Positions 9,529 through 17,140 of a DNA stretch of 64,000 bases are shown here, in pieces; the first letter of the stretch is position 1; every line of letters starts with the position of its first letter. Where the stretch lies: the NCBI RefSeq assembly GCF_008802365.1, contig NZ_VZQZ01000004.1, positions 124,001 through 188,000 on the forward strand, given 5' to 3'. Source of the DNA: Oryzomonas japonica. Its GTDB lineage: Bacteria; Desulfobacterota; Desulfuromonadia; Geobacterales; Pseudopelobacteraceae. The notes beneath the pieces were generated by a model, which made no database searches, had not been told where the DNA came from, and saw only the letters and a list, made by a program, of their open reading frames with translations. The position numbers and the translations under genes were made by a program.

Positions 9529-10224
9529 ATGAGAAAAACACTGATCGGCATGCTGGTCGTCTTGGGCATGGCAACAAGCGGGTGGGCAACGACGTACAGC
9601 GATTATGCGTATTCCGATGCGTCCGGCCGTGCGGCAACCGCAGACTTTACCCTGGACGGGACAAACCTCACATTGCTGCTCACCAACACTTCGACCTCGG
9701 CCGTTCCCAATCCGACCTATATCCTGACCGCGCTGCTGTTCGGCACCAGCAGTTCCTTGACGGCGCTGTCTGCGATAGTGCCGAGCGGCAGCACCGTCAT
9801 TACTAAAAAGGGGACCTTGTACCCTGCCGGCACGAACGTCGGCAGCCAATGGGCCTATAACGACAACGGCGTTTCAAGTGCCGGTCTTGGTATCTTCGGC
9901 CCACACGACATAATTGGTGGTCCTGGTCTCATCTCCGCTCCCGGCAACGCTCCGGCCGGCCTTCCCTACGGCATCGCCGGTACCGGCACCATCAACTTCA
10001 AAAACGGCGACCTGGGCAATGCACAGTTGATTCAGGATGCGGTGCAGTTTACCTTCACAACCGGCAACGATTTCACCCTGGCAGATATCTCAAATGTTAA
10101 ATTCCAGTATGGTACGAGTCGAGGAGGGTATCCTGCGAATCCGGTGCCGGAGCCATGCACCCTCCTTCTCCTGGGCGGCGGTTTCGGTGCGGCCGCCCTG
10201 GCTCGGCGTAGAGCGGGTAGGTGA
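9529..10224 (+). CDS. PEP-CTERM sorting-signal protein
   Basis: A 231-residue exported protein. It has a signal peptide (MRKTLIGMLVVLGMATSGWA), a Ser/Thr/Gly-rich beta-type body and a C-terminal PEP-CTERM tripartite signal: VPEP, then a hydrophobic segment (CTLLLLGGGFGAAALA) and an Arg cluster (RRRAGR). Such proteins are processed by exosortase/archaeosortase-like EpsH and are linked to exopolysaccharide and biofilm. No exosortase is in this window. I chose the second in-frame ATG because AAGAGG lies directly against the first one at 9520. Confidence 0.88.
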   Translation: MRKTLIGMLVVLGMATSGWATTYSDYAYSDASGRAATADFTLDGTNLTLLLTNTSTSAVPNPTYILTALLFGTSSSLTALSAIVPSGSTVITKKGTLYPAGTNVGSQWAYNDNGVSSAGLGIFGPHDIIGGPGLISAPGNAPAGLPYGIAGTGTINFKNGDLGNAQLIQDAVQFTFTTGNDFTLADISNVKFQYGTSRGGYPANPVPEPCTLLLLGGGFGAAALARRRAGR

Positions 10225-10255
10225 TTTTAGATTGGCCGACGCCGATGCAACTTAA

Positions 10256-10279
10256 AAGGGCTTCCACAAGGGAGCCCTT
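10256..10279 (+). terminator. Intrinsic terminator after the PEP-CTERM gene
   Basis: A stem AAGGGCTTCC / GGGAGCCCTT (one mismatch) with a 4-base loop is followed by CTTT, 32 bases past the stop codon. Confidence 0.75.
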
Positions 10280-10320
10280 CTTTGTGGGGCTCTTTGAGCG
10301 CAGACGGTTTGGAGGCGTAG

Positions 10321-10670
10321 ATGGAAAACAGAGGATTTGTTCGGGTGGATTTCTCTGGAGAAGCCTCGCTAGCATATAATGGACAGCGCGTCTCCGGCAA
10401 CACGGGGAATGTCAGCCTGGGGGGAATCTACTTCAAGACCACCCACGAGGTACCGCTGAATACGCCGGTCATGCTTACCATCTGCCCGTCTGCCGCATCG
10501 TCGATAAACCTGTATGCCAGCACCGTTCGCACCGATAGGGGCGGGGTAGCCTGTCAATCAATACTATTGATGTGCATTCGTTTGTCAGGCTTAGGGAAGT
10601 AGTCGCTGCAAAGTATGATGATGATGTCATCATGGGCGAGACGTACAAAATAGCCCGTTTTATCCAATAA
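10321..10670 (+). pseudogene. PilZ-domain protein, frameshifted
   Basis: PilZ domains bind c-di-GMP. The N-terminal two-thirds is intact, with the RxxxR-type motif (RGFVR) and the second signature NVSLGG, and a GGAGG site precedes the ATG. Near 10550-10562 the frame breaks. The original frame ends at 10602 with an unrelated tail. The -1 frame resumes a typical PilZ C-terminus (NTIDVHSFVRLREVVAAKY) and runs to a TAA at 10670. The shift is one base around CTGTCAATCAATACT. It could be genuine inactivation or a sequencing error. Confidence 0.75.
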
Positions 10671-10715
10671 GTTCGAAAGCGGCCCCGCCCCGCCGCCGCT
10701 TGCTTGGGCTTTGCT

Positions 10716-11030
10716 TCATTTTGGCTTATTTTCTTCGGGACTTGATCCATCTACTGTTTTATCAGGTTTAACAAAGCTAGCCGGAACTGTGTAAGGAAGG
10801 TACAAGGTATCCATAACAAGTGATAAGGGCATATCTACAAGTCCAAGAAAATATGCCTGCCATTTTGTGCTTTCTGGCGGGTTTGGGTCAGAATAGGTAT
10901 CTATCCATTCTTTTGTACCAATGTAAACTTTGTTCTCTCCTTCAGCGGTCTTAGCAAAAGTTCTTATGGAACTTGCACACCCTGTAACCATAAGCAAAAT
11001 AAAACAAATCAAAAAATACATTCGTCTCAA
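10716..11030 (-). CDS. YceK/YidQ-family lipoprotein
   Basis: A short lipoprotein of about 100 residues. The signal peptide MYFLICFILLMVTGC has a lipobox (MVTGC). The family-defining patch LVDMPLSLVMDTLYLPY (DUF1375) is clear in the second half. Three starts are possible: ATG 11057, TTG 11030 and ATG 11021. TTG 11030 is best placed relative to an AGAGGGAA ribosome site. It sits at the edge of the AT-rich island, 37 bases from the distal direct repeat. Function is unknown. Confidence 0.75.
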   Translation of the reverse strand: MRRMYFLICFILLMVTGCASSIRTFAKTAEGENKVYIGTKEWIDTYSDPNPPESTKWQAYFLGLVDMPLSLVMDTLYLPYTVPASFVKPDKTVDGSSPEENKPK

Positions 11031-11066
11031 GAAAATTCCCTCTTCTCTGCTGACCAATAAATGAAT

Positions 11067-11226
11067 AATTTAGGTGTCAGCTCTGCACATTGACATCAAG
11101 TATATTGCACCCCTCCCATAACTCGCCTCAACCCACTCTACCGAGCCATCCACGCCCCTACAACCGGCCATCGTTACAAAATAATCGAAAAAAACTGGTG
11201 AGATAATTGGCGGAGCACATGGGAAT
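11067..11226. repeat. 160-bp direct repeat, distal copy; carries the 3' end of tRNA-Sec (putative att site)
   Basis: It matches 14292-14451 almost throughout, starting at AATTTAGGTGTCAG and ending at CACATGGGAAT. The last 20 bases (11207-11226) equal the 3' end of the tRNA-Sec gene with one base missing. The copies enclose about 3.1 kb of AT-rich DNA with an integrase remnant, the layout left by tRNA-targeted integration. The left end (GTGTCAGCTCTGCACATTGAC) also resembles a REP-like unit. Confidence 0.8.
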
Positions 11227-11377
11227 ACAAAAAATAATAAATATGCGTAATTTTAAAATAAAACTAAATAAGATTTTTGCACTTACCCGGAAAGTTACCC
11301 AGATAATTCCGCCTCGGGTCTTGCGTTGCCGGGCGGTTTCTTGCCCGATCACGCTTCGAGGGCTTGATTGGGTGCGA

Positions 11378-11815
11378 TTATTTTAGAGTCATTTGCGATA
11401 CTTTAATATGGCCGAGATTAAGTCCTCCATAAGGCATAACCTCAAAAAATCCTGTCACAGACGCAGTCTTTCCCCTATGCCTGTTTAAAGACATTGTCAC
11501 TATAAACTGCCTCCATTTATTGGCAATGCCATCAGTGGCGTATGGAATTCGGAGCGCAGGATCGTCAAGCCCCAGAAATACAGCCTTATTTGAGTTTTTC
11601 TTCTCAAGATCGGCCCTTGTTAGGTAAATTGCATCCCCTTCTAGTTCGTAGATAAAAAAACCATCAACTCGAATTTTCTGCTTATTCCATTTTGCGGGAT
11701 TGTTAAGAAGATCAGCTAATGGAACGCTTGGAACACCAGCGGACGGTGCTCCATATTCACTGATACAGCCACATAGACAAAGCGACAAGATGGTTATGGG
11801 GATTAATCGGTTCAT
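11378..11815 (-). CDS. Hypothetical lipoprotein
   Basis: A 145-residue protein with a type II signal peptide (lipobox CLCGC, MNRLIPITILSLCLCGC). The remainder has a segment PLADLLNNPAKWNKQKIRV followed by beta-rich sequence (VDGFFIYELEGDAIYLT). This pattern is reminiscent of OB-fold or Slp-like lipoproteins in which a DLL-NPxxWxxKxVRV block opens the fold. It is the first gene inside the tRNA-Sec island and AT-rich. I cannot assign a function. Confidence 0.65.
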   Translation of the reverse strand: MNRLIPITILSLCLCGCISEYGAPSAGVPSVPLADLLNNPAKWNKQKIRVDGFFIYELEGDAIYLTRADLEKKNSNKAVFLGLDDPALRIPYATDGIANKWRQFIVTMSLNRHRGKTASVTGFFEVMPYGGLNLGHIKVSQMTLK

Positions 11816-11856
11816 TTTCTATTATCACCCTCCGGCTTTTTCAGTGGAAGATTAGA

Positions 11857-11925
11857 GAGAAAGATGAGGGTCAGGTTTCCATTCTTCAAATTTGAAATTT
11901 GGAGACGCGGCCCTTTGATTTTCCT
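11857..11925. repeat. REP-like hairpin repeat (GGGTCAGGTTTCC type), copy 1; remaining gap 11926-12375 shows no convincing gene
   Basis: It is nearly identical to 13806-13873. The core CAAATTTGAAATTTG is a palindrome, and the outer arms GGGTC...TCC and GGAGACGCGGCCC can pair. The following 450 bases contain a possible 84-codon minus-strand ORF (11886-12140) that overlaps the repeat. I do not consider it a supported gene. Confidence 0.7.
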
Positions 11926-12375
11926 TGCCAGGACGGCAGGTCGGGGACTGGAAAGGTGTGCGATAAGAGCCGGTGTTTTTTCTGGTGTTTGAGGATGTCT
12001 GGTATCTCGCGGGCGAAGGCGGCTATCTGGGGAGCACACAGGGCGATGAGAGGATGTCTGTTCTGTGACCATTTTTCTACAGCAAGCATAAAATTTCCTT
12101 GATTCGTTGAGGCATTATCAAGACTAGTTATGAATACCACAAATCAATGCAAAGAATAGGTTATATTTGTGTTTGCGCCTCGGTACTTGCATCTACTTGC
12201 ATTCGGGCTTAAAAACTCCAGGGAGTAAGCTCTGGCCCCGCTCGGCCTCCGCACGCTAGCAGGACGGCCACGGATAGTGTGAATATCTTCTTTATATTTA
12301 GAGACTACTATGATATTGAAAGGACATTTGTATCCCCCTGTGCTAGCGCTACTGGGTATATGGAGATGGGCAAGA

Positions 12376-12945
12376 ATGCCGACTGATCCCGGACACATTG
12401 AAACATTATTAAAATCTATTATAAGCGGAATCAATGTTCCTTTTTGGGTAAAAGGGGATTTTTGGATTTTCTTAGTGATTGGAGTGTTTGGTCTTCTCTT
12501 CTCGGTAATGGCATTCATTGAGGCAAGGCGTGCAAAGCAGGCTGCTACGGAAGCAGCAAGGAACGTTAGGATTCAAACCATTACCATAGACTTGACCGAA
12601 CTCTCACAGAGACTCGACAAGCTAAGCCCTGACATCAAATTTACAGAAGCACGGGACATGATGGCTGAAATGTCGAGACGAATAAGAAGACTTACGTCTC
12701 CATTCAAGAGCGATAACGGTCTTTCGGAACCAGTTAATTTGCTTTGGGAAGCATTGAGTAACGCAAAACAATCTCTTAAGGCAGTTAAGCCAGCGAACAT
12801 TGAGCTTGAGTCAGAGACGCCCCTTGCTGTTTATAACGCTATTGAGTCTGATATTTCAGATATTAATGATAGAATTGCTGACGTACTTGGACTTCTTGAA
12901 AGAAGAACTATAGATTTTGGAGATAATGATGGAAGCAAAAAATGA
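12376..12945 (+). CDS. Membrane-anchored coiled-coil protein of unknown function (first gene of an overlapping pair)
   Basis: About 189 residues from the ATG at 12376, which has GGAG 10 bases upstream; an in-frame ATG at 12310 would add 22 residues but lacks a ribosome site. One strong membrane segment (FWIFLVIGVFGLLFSVMAFI) precedes a long, charged, helical cytoplasmic region (EARRAKQAATEAARN, LSQRLDKLSPD) likely to form coiled coil. The end overlaps the next gene by 17 bases, implying translational coupling. It lies inside the tRNA-Sec island. I do not recognise it. The architecture resembles small membrane partners of two-gene defence or toxin modules, but that is inference. Confidence 0.6.
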   Translation: MPTDPGHIETLLKSIISGINVPFWVKGDFWIFLVIGVFGLLFSVMAFIEARRAKQAATEAARNVRIQTITIDLTELSQRLDKLSPDIKFTEARDMMAEMSRRIRRLTSPFKSDNGLSEPVNLLWEALSNAKQSLKAVKPANIELESETPLAVYNAIESDISDINDRIADVLGLLERRTIDFGDNDGSKK

Positions 12946-13300
12946 ACTTCTCGATTATTTAAATCGATTGTTATCAGCAACAGTTGACAAAAGTATGGAA
13001 TGGTTTAAAGCTAATCCAACAACCTACATGTGGACAACGAATACCCCAAAGCCAGGGAAGGTAATTATTCAACGTGTTAATAAGCGTGCCTTTGTAATCG
13101 TAATGGGGCGTCGAGTCCCAAGAGAGATCACTAAACATCTTTTGCAGGTGCTCGATGGAAAAGGAAATATAGTTTTTTCAGTTGATGGTATGAGTAATAG
13201 CACTGCTGAAGAGGTATTGATAAAAGTTTATGAGGCTATACTGTCACGCGAAACAGAAAAAGGATTTGAATTCTTTAAGGACATAATTCCACAAAAGTAA
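12929..13300 (+). CDS. Hypothetical protein, partner of the preceding membrane protein
   Basis: 123 residues, soluble, mixed alpha/beta (VIIQRVNKRAFVIVMGRRVP, then GNIVFSVDGMS). No catalytic motif is recognised. Start ATG 12929 has GGAG 6 bases upstream, located inside the preceding gene; a second ATG at 12926 and a TTG at 12917 are alternatives. The 17-base overlap and shared AT-rich composition argue that the two products act together. No homology can be claimed by eye. Confidence 0.6.
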   Translation: MEAKNELLDYLNRLLSATVDKSMEWFKANPTTYMWTTNTPKPGKVIIQRVNKRAFVIVMGRRVPREITKHLLQVLDGKGNIVFSVDGMSNSTAEEVLIKVYEAILSRETEKGFEFFKDIIPQK

Positions 13301-13569
13301 CAATCAAATCGTTTTGACTGAAATAAATCAACAAATTTTGTTTTCAATACTTTATTTCGATTGCGTTGTGGGGCCAGTTGCCGATTGAAAAGCTGTTCCT
13401 ATAATCCCTGTACTGGTATGAATTTGTTTGAACTTATATGAATTCTGACACACCGTAGAGATTAATAATTATTTGAAATTATATTTATATTGATTTGCTG
13501 TAATGTAATTAGTTTATTTTTATTCTTTTTTCGGACCCCGTTTCCATAGGCCCAACCTTGCTTTACCAA

Positions 13570-13806
13570 TCACACCGACCGCTTCAGTGGTGTCATCTTT
13601 GCCCCTCCCTTTAATCCATCCAAGTAATCGGCCCAAAGTTGCATCATCTTCTTGCGCTCCGCGAGGTGAGCAGTCCTGTTATAAGCACGCCCATTCGGGT
13701 CTTTTACAGCATGTGCAAGCTGGTGTTCGATGAAATCAACGCGCTGGTTTAGCACCTCATCAAGGATCGTCCGGGCGGTTGCTCTGAACCCGTGGCCGGT
13801 GATCGG
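13570..13806 (-). pseudogene. P4-type tyrosine integrase, C-terminal remnant
   Basis: Reading inward from 13806, the translation gives ITGHGFRATARTILDEVL and then QRVDFIEHQLAHAVKDPNG, followed by AYNRTAHLAERKKMMQLWAD. This is the conserved C-terminal end of P4-family integrases: the HGFRAT box, then the region carrying the second His and the catalytic Tyr (AYNRT). About 78 residues remain of a normal 400. The reading frame is cut exactly where the second REP-like repeat begins (13806), so the repeat marks the break. No active integrase remains. Confidence 0.85.
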
Positions 13807-13873
13807 AGAAAGATGAGGGTCAGGTCTCCATTCTTCAAATTTGAAATTTGGAGACGCGACCCTTTGATTTTCC
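13806..13873. repeat. REP-like hairpin repeat (GGGTCAGGTCTCC type), copy 2
   Basis: A near-exact copy of 11857-11925. GGGTC-AG-GTCTCC and GGAGAC-GC-GACCC are complementary arms around the CAAATTTGAAATTTG palindrome. It sits at the truncation point of the integrase on one side and of a DUF2971-like fragment on the other. Confidence 0.75.
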
Positions 13874-14061
13874 TGTCATATCAAAAAAAGCCATCAATTC
13901 CATACGATATATATTTATTCAAAGTTCCACATTCTTCTATTGAAGAAATAATAATCGGAGCGAATGCAACCCAAGACCTGATAGACAAAATAGTAGACTA
14001 CGGGAAAAAGCTAAAATCACAATTTACAGTGCGATCATATCGGAGACAAGTTTTGATATGA
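13874..14061 (+). pseudogene. C-terminal fragment resembling DUF2971
   Basis: About 60 codons (KKPSIPYDIYLFKVPHSSIE, then EIIIGANATQDLIDKIVDYG) match the general look of the DUF2971 C-terminus, where an I-x-x-I-I-x-G segment precedes a helix. There is no start codon of its own; the frame only opens through the REP-like repeat. DUF2971 proteins are frequent in mobile and defence contexts. Family assignment is tentative. Confidence 0.4.
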
Positions 14062-14161
14062 ACAGAGTTAAGCTGAAGAGTTGAGGAAGACGTTGAAGAT
14101 AGTCTAACAACCGGCGGCAGACTGATAAGCCGGTCACTGCCAAAATCGTTAGGCACATTAC

Positions 14162-14422
14162 ATGAAATTGATAATATTTGGATTCGGGTTTGTTGCTTTC
14201 GTTTCTTTTTTAGTCATAGCAGCTAACAAAAGAGACCCAAGATTTGTCGGCTATAAGCTTGGTATCAAGGGCGTACTTTTGTTCGAAGAAAAATTTAGGT
14301 GTCAGGTCTGCACATTGACATCAAGTATATTGCACCCTCCCATAACCCACCTCACCCCACAATGCAGAGCCATCCACGCCCCCACAACCGGCCATCGTTA
14401 CAAAATAATCGAAAATACGTGA
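14162..14422 (+). pseudogene. Truncated small membrane protein fused to repeat sequence
   Basis: The first 43 codons encode a plausible single-span membrane protein (MKLIIFGFGFVAFVSFLVIA). The frame then enters the 160-bp direct repeat at 14292, and everything after it is repeat-encoded nonsense. It looks like a gene whose 3' end was replaced when the repeat arrived. Confidence 0.4.
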
Positions 14423-14451
14423 AGAGATAATTGGCGGAAGCACATGGGAAT
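14292..14451. repeat. 160-bp direct repeat, proximal copy, overlapping tRNA-Sec
   Basis: The partner of 11067-11226. It ends inside the intact tRNA-Sec gene, 20 bases from its 3' terminus, and marks the tRNA-side boundary of the island. Confidence 0.8.
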
Positions 14452-14529
14452 CGAACCCACCGGGGAGATTTCTCATCCCCCCCACCGGTTTTGAAGACCG
14501 GGCGGCCCACCAGCGACCGACGTGCTTCC
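14432..14529 (-). tRNA. selC: tRNA-Sec (UCA anticodon)
   Basis: The minus strand reads GGAAGCAC at the 5' end and GTGCTTCC-G-CCA at the 3' end, an 8-bp acceptor stem. The anticodon loop CTTCAAA carries TCA. The long variable arm (GGGGGGGATGAGAAATCTCC) and total length of 98 nt including encoded CCA are diagnostic of selenocysteine tRNA. It decodes UGA in selenoprotein mRNAs with SelA, SelB and SelD, none of which are in the window. It is also the apparent integration target of the adjacent island. Confidence 0.95.
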
Positions 14530-14691
14530 GAAGAGGTTGTGACGAGCCGGCTGCAATCGGCCCGCACGATTGGGGAAGGGCTTTCTTATACACTCAGTTG
14601 CGGCACTTTTGCAAGCGGTGTTGTAAACGGACCCGGTGGTGCGTAGGAGGGCAGGGAACTGATTCCCGGCCTTGACGGGAGGGGGGATGGT

Positions 14692-16365
14692 TTACGCCAT
14701 ATCCTCGCAGCCGACGGCTATGACCCGGTTGCGTCCCTCTTCCTTGGAGATATAGAGCGCCTCATCGGCGGCCTTGTAGAGCTTTTCCGCCGTGCCGAAC
14801 TTGTCCAGGGAGGCGACGCCGCAACTGAAGGTGGAGTTGAAATACTCCTCGCCGGCGGGAAAGCCGATGGCGGCGAAGCTCTCCAGGATCTGCTCCAAAA
14901 GGTGCCCGGCCTCCATGATGTCGCAGGCGGGAAGGATGACGGCAAACTCCTCGCCCCCGGTGCGGCCGACCACGTCGCACGTGCGGAGCCGCTGCCTGAG
15001 CAGCCGGGCCAGGGCCATGAGGACCCGGTCCCCCGCGTCATGGCCGTACTGGTCGTTGATCTCCTTGAAACGGTCCAGGTCGATCATGGCGAAGCAGAGC
15101 GCCTCCTCCCCTTTGAGGGCGTCTTCGATGGCCAGGTCGAGATGCTTCCTGGTGGCGGTGTGGTTGAATAGCCCGGTCATGGCGTCCGTGGTCATGGAGG
15201 AGCGTATGACCTTCATCCGCTCGGCCAGAACGGTCACGGTGGAGATCAGGTGATCCGGCGTGATCGGCTTGAGCAGGAATTCATCCCCCCCCATGCGCCG
15301 CGCCTCGAACTGGGCGTCCGCATTGGTTTCGCTGGAGAGGAAGATGATCGGGATGCTGAAGTAGGCCTCGATCTGCCGGATCGTCCTGGCCAACTCCGTG
15401 CCGTTGCAGCCGGGCATGTACATATCCATGAGGATCAGGTCCGGCTTGAATTCGAAGAGCAGCGGTAGCGCCTGCAAGGGGTCGTTCAGGCTCCGGGTCT
15501 CCATGCCCGCGTCCTGGAGAATGAGGGCGGTCATCTCCGTCAGGAGCGGGTCGTCGTCCACGATCATGATGCGGTACGGTTCGGGGGCCTCCCGGGTGGT
15601 AAGGGCGTGAAGGGTCGTGCAGAGGCCGGTGATGTTGACAGGCTTGACGAAATAGGCGTCGGCCCCGGCCCGGAGCGCCGCGAGACGGGAAGAAAGGTTG
15701 CCCAGGGAGGAGATGAAGACCGTGGGGATAGTCCGTTCCAGCTCGGGGCGGATCTCCTTCATCACATCCGCCCCGCCGGTCGGCTGGCCGGGGTAGACCA
15801 GGTCCATGACGATGACGTCCGGGTGCCCGCCGCGGACGGCGTTGCGGAACTGCTCCAGCTCGCCGAAGGTCAGCACCTCGAAGCCGAAACAGCCGATCTG
15901 GGTGGCCAGGTTCAGGCGTTGCAGGGGGTCGTGCTCGCAGAGGTAGACGACCCGGCGCTCCATCCCGTGGAAGGTCTCGGCGGCCGCCACGACCTCCAGG
16001 GCTTGCAGGTCCATGGCCCGGGGCGCATCGGTGCGGGCCGCCTCGCGCTCCATCCGGCCGACAAGCTCCTGCAGCAGGGGGCGCCAGGCGCTCTCGGGGC
16101 CGGCCTCTCCCTTGCGCACCTGCCGCGCCAGCCGCTCCCCCTCCGCGGCCAGGTCGCTCAATGCGTGCAGGCCGAAGTTGGCGCTCTCCCCCCGCAGGGT
16201 GTGGAAGCAGCGGTACAACTCGTTGACCGCCTCGTTGGCCGGTACCCCCTGGCCGAGGGCGGCATGCGCCTCCCCGACGGCGTCCAGCTTGGCGGGGAGC
16301 TGCCGCATGAACGTCTCGCGGAAATTCTTCAATTTTGTCGCTATTAAGGTTGATTTGCCGCCCAT
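14692..16365 (-). CDS. Hpt-REC-REC-GGDEF response regulator (diguanylate cyclase)
   Basis: 557 residues. The Hpt domain (phospho-acceptor His in CFHTLRGESANFG) comes first, then receiver 1 (phospho-Asp in VIVMDLVYPG), receiver 2 (IVDDDPLLTE acidic pocket, LILMDMYMPG) and a C-terminal GGDEF domain with GGEEF. The inhibitory RxxD site (RTCD, five residues before GGEEF) is intact. The guanine-recognition Asn and Asp (INDQYGHDAGD) are the c-di-GMP type, not the Hypr cGAMP type. Start ATG 16365 has AGAGG upstream. It probably converts phosphorelay input to c-di-GMP. No cognate kinase is adjacent. Confidence 0.92.
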   Translation of the reverse strand: MGGKSTLIATKLKNFRETFMRQLPAKLDAVGEAHAALGQGVPANEAVNELYRCFHTLRGESANFGLHALSDLAAEGERLARQVRKGEAGPESAWRPLLQELVGRMEREAARTDAPRAMDLQALEVVAAAETFHGMERRVVYLCEHDPLQRLNLATQIGCFGFEVLTFGELEQFRNAVRGGHPDVIVMDLVYPGQPTGGADVMKEIRPELERTIPTVFISSLGNLSSRLAALRAGADAYFVKPVNITGLCTTLHALTTREAPEPYRIMIVDDDPLLTEMTALILQDAGMETRSLNDPLQALPLLFEFKPDLILMDMYMPGCNGTELARTIRQIEAYFSIPIIFLSSETNADAQFEARRMGGDEFLLKPITPDHLISTVTVLAERMKVIRSSMTTDAMTGLFNHTATRKHLDLAIEDALKGEEALCFAMIDLDRFKEINDQYGHDAGDRVLMALARLLRQRLRTCDVVGRTGGEEFAVILPACDIMEAGHLLEQILESFAAIGFPAGEEYFNSTFSCGVASLDKFGTAEKLYKAADEALYISKEEGRNRVIAVGCEDMA

Positions 16366-16387
16366 AACGCCTCTGTGGGGAAACAAC

Positions 16388-16423
16388 GCCCGCGGCCCGG
16401 GTCTCAGCCCTTGGGCCGCGGGC
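16388..16423 (-). promoter_or_regulatory. Strong 11-bp hairpin in the 5' region of the Hpt-REC-REC-GGDEF gene
   Basis: GCCCGCGGCCC and GGGCCGCGGGC pair perfectly around a 14-base loop, 22 bases upstream of the start codon. It could be an upstream terminator or a leader hairpin masking translation. No aptamer is recognisable. Confidence 0.5.
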
Positions 16424-16592
16424 ATCCGTTGCCGGTGAAGATCGTACGATTGTCCCTGGTGCGGGCAACCGTATGCCTTCTGCTATACCACACCAGGTTT
16501 CCATTAACAAAGTCTATTTGTGTGTTCCCTCAGGCGGGTTCTGCGGGTGGGACTCGGGGGGGGCGGTAGCTCAGGGAGGGGGGAAGGAGCGG

Positions 16593-16946
16593 CTAAAAGG
16601 CGACGCCGAATCTGACGCTGAGGCCGCCCAAGCTGGCGACCTCCTGGCGGGGAGGAGGGGCTTTTATCCGGCTTTCCTGGGGACTGCCCCCCGCTTCGTA
16701 GCTGAAGGTGAGCGATACCCCGTTGTTGTAGTGGACCATGACGTTGCCGTCGTCGTTCAGGGTCAGGAGGGCTTTTTTCGCGGCAGGGAGCTGGGGAGCG
16801 GGTTGCTCCCGGAGTTGTTGATCCGGGGCCTGGAGGAAAAGCACGTTTTCCGCGCGGGCGGGGAGGGGGGCGAGCAGCAGGGAGAGCAGGGCACAGACCG
16901 CAGCGGCCAGGAACAAGCGGGGTGTTGCTTGGTGGTGTGCTTGCAT
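16593..16946 (-). CDS. Small secreted protein under GEMM-I riboswitch control
   Basis: 117 residues with a long signal peptide (FLAAAVCALLSLLLAPLPAR, cleaved near ARA). The mature part is about 83 residues: a Gln/Pro-rich stretch, then LNDDGNVMVHYNNGVSLTF and a C-terminal strand ending in Phe (LSVRFGVAF), possibly beta-rich and outer-membrane directed. An AAGGAAAAGGAAG site precedes the ATG. A GEMM-I riboswitch with its own terminator lies 36-150 bases upstream, so expression should follow cyclic dinucleotide levels. No family recognised. Confidence 0.75.
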   Translation of the reverse strand: MQAHHQATPRLFLAAAVCALLSLLLAPLPARAENVLFLQAPDQQLREQPAPQLPAAKKALLTLNDDGNVMVHYNNGVSLTFSYEAGGSPQESRIKAPPPRQEVASLGGLSVRFGVAF

Positions 16947-16981
16947 ACGTTCTTCCTTTTCCTTATTCCATCTGTGGGCAC

Positions 16982-17098
16982 AAAAAAAGCCGGGTCGCCG
17001 ATATCATCATTCTGATATTTCGGCGACCCGGCTGTCTCTGTAAGACCCGTGGGCTTTCCGTCCCACCCTCGCGGATGGTTTAGTATTGTCGATACCCT
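16982..17098 (-). promoter_or_regulatory. GEMM-I cyclic dinucleotide riboswitch with expression-platform terminator
   Basis: The minus strand carries the GEMM-I core: AAACCATCC with GNRA loop GCGA, then GGGTGGGACGGAAAGCC, CACGGGTCTTACAGAGACAG and the 3' block AGCCGGGTCGCCG. That 3' block (17021-17033) is also one arm of a 13-bp terminator hairpin whose other arm is CGGCGACCCGGCT (16988-17000), followed by a T-run. Ligand binding should hold the shared arm in the aptamer and prevent termination, making an ON switch. In Geobacter many GEMM-I members sense 3',3'-cGAMP rather than c-di-GMP; I cannot fix the deciding base by eye. Confidence 0.9.
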
Positions 17099-17140
17099 AT
17101 GCAATTGTTGATTCACTCTACCCCTGCCCGGGTAGATATT

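Noticed and set aside
11886-12140. 84-codon minus-strand ORF in the selC island
   Set aside because: Its 3' half is the REP-like repeat, and no ribosome site or family is visible.
14692-16365. Hypr-type (cGAMP) GGDEF
   Set aside because: The residue that is Ser in Hypr enzymes is the canonical Asp (GHDAGD); the same holds for the GGDEF proteins at 17.9 and 55.6 kb.
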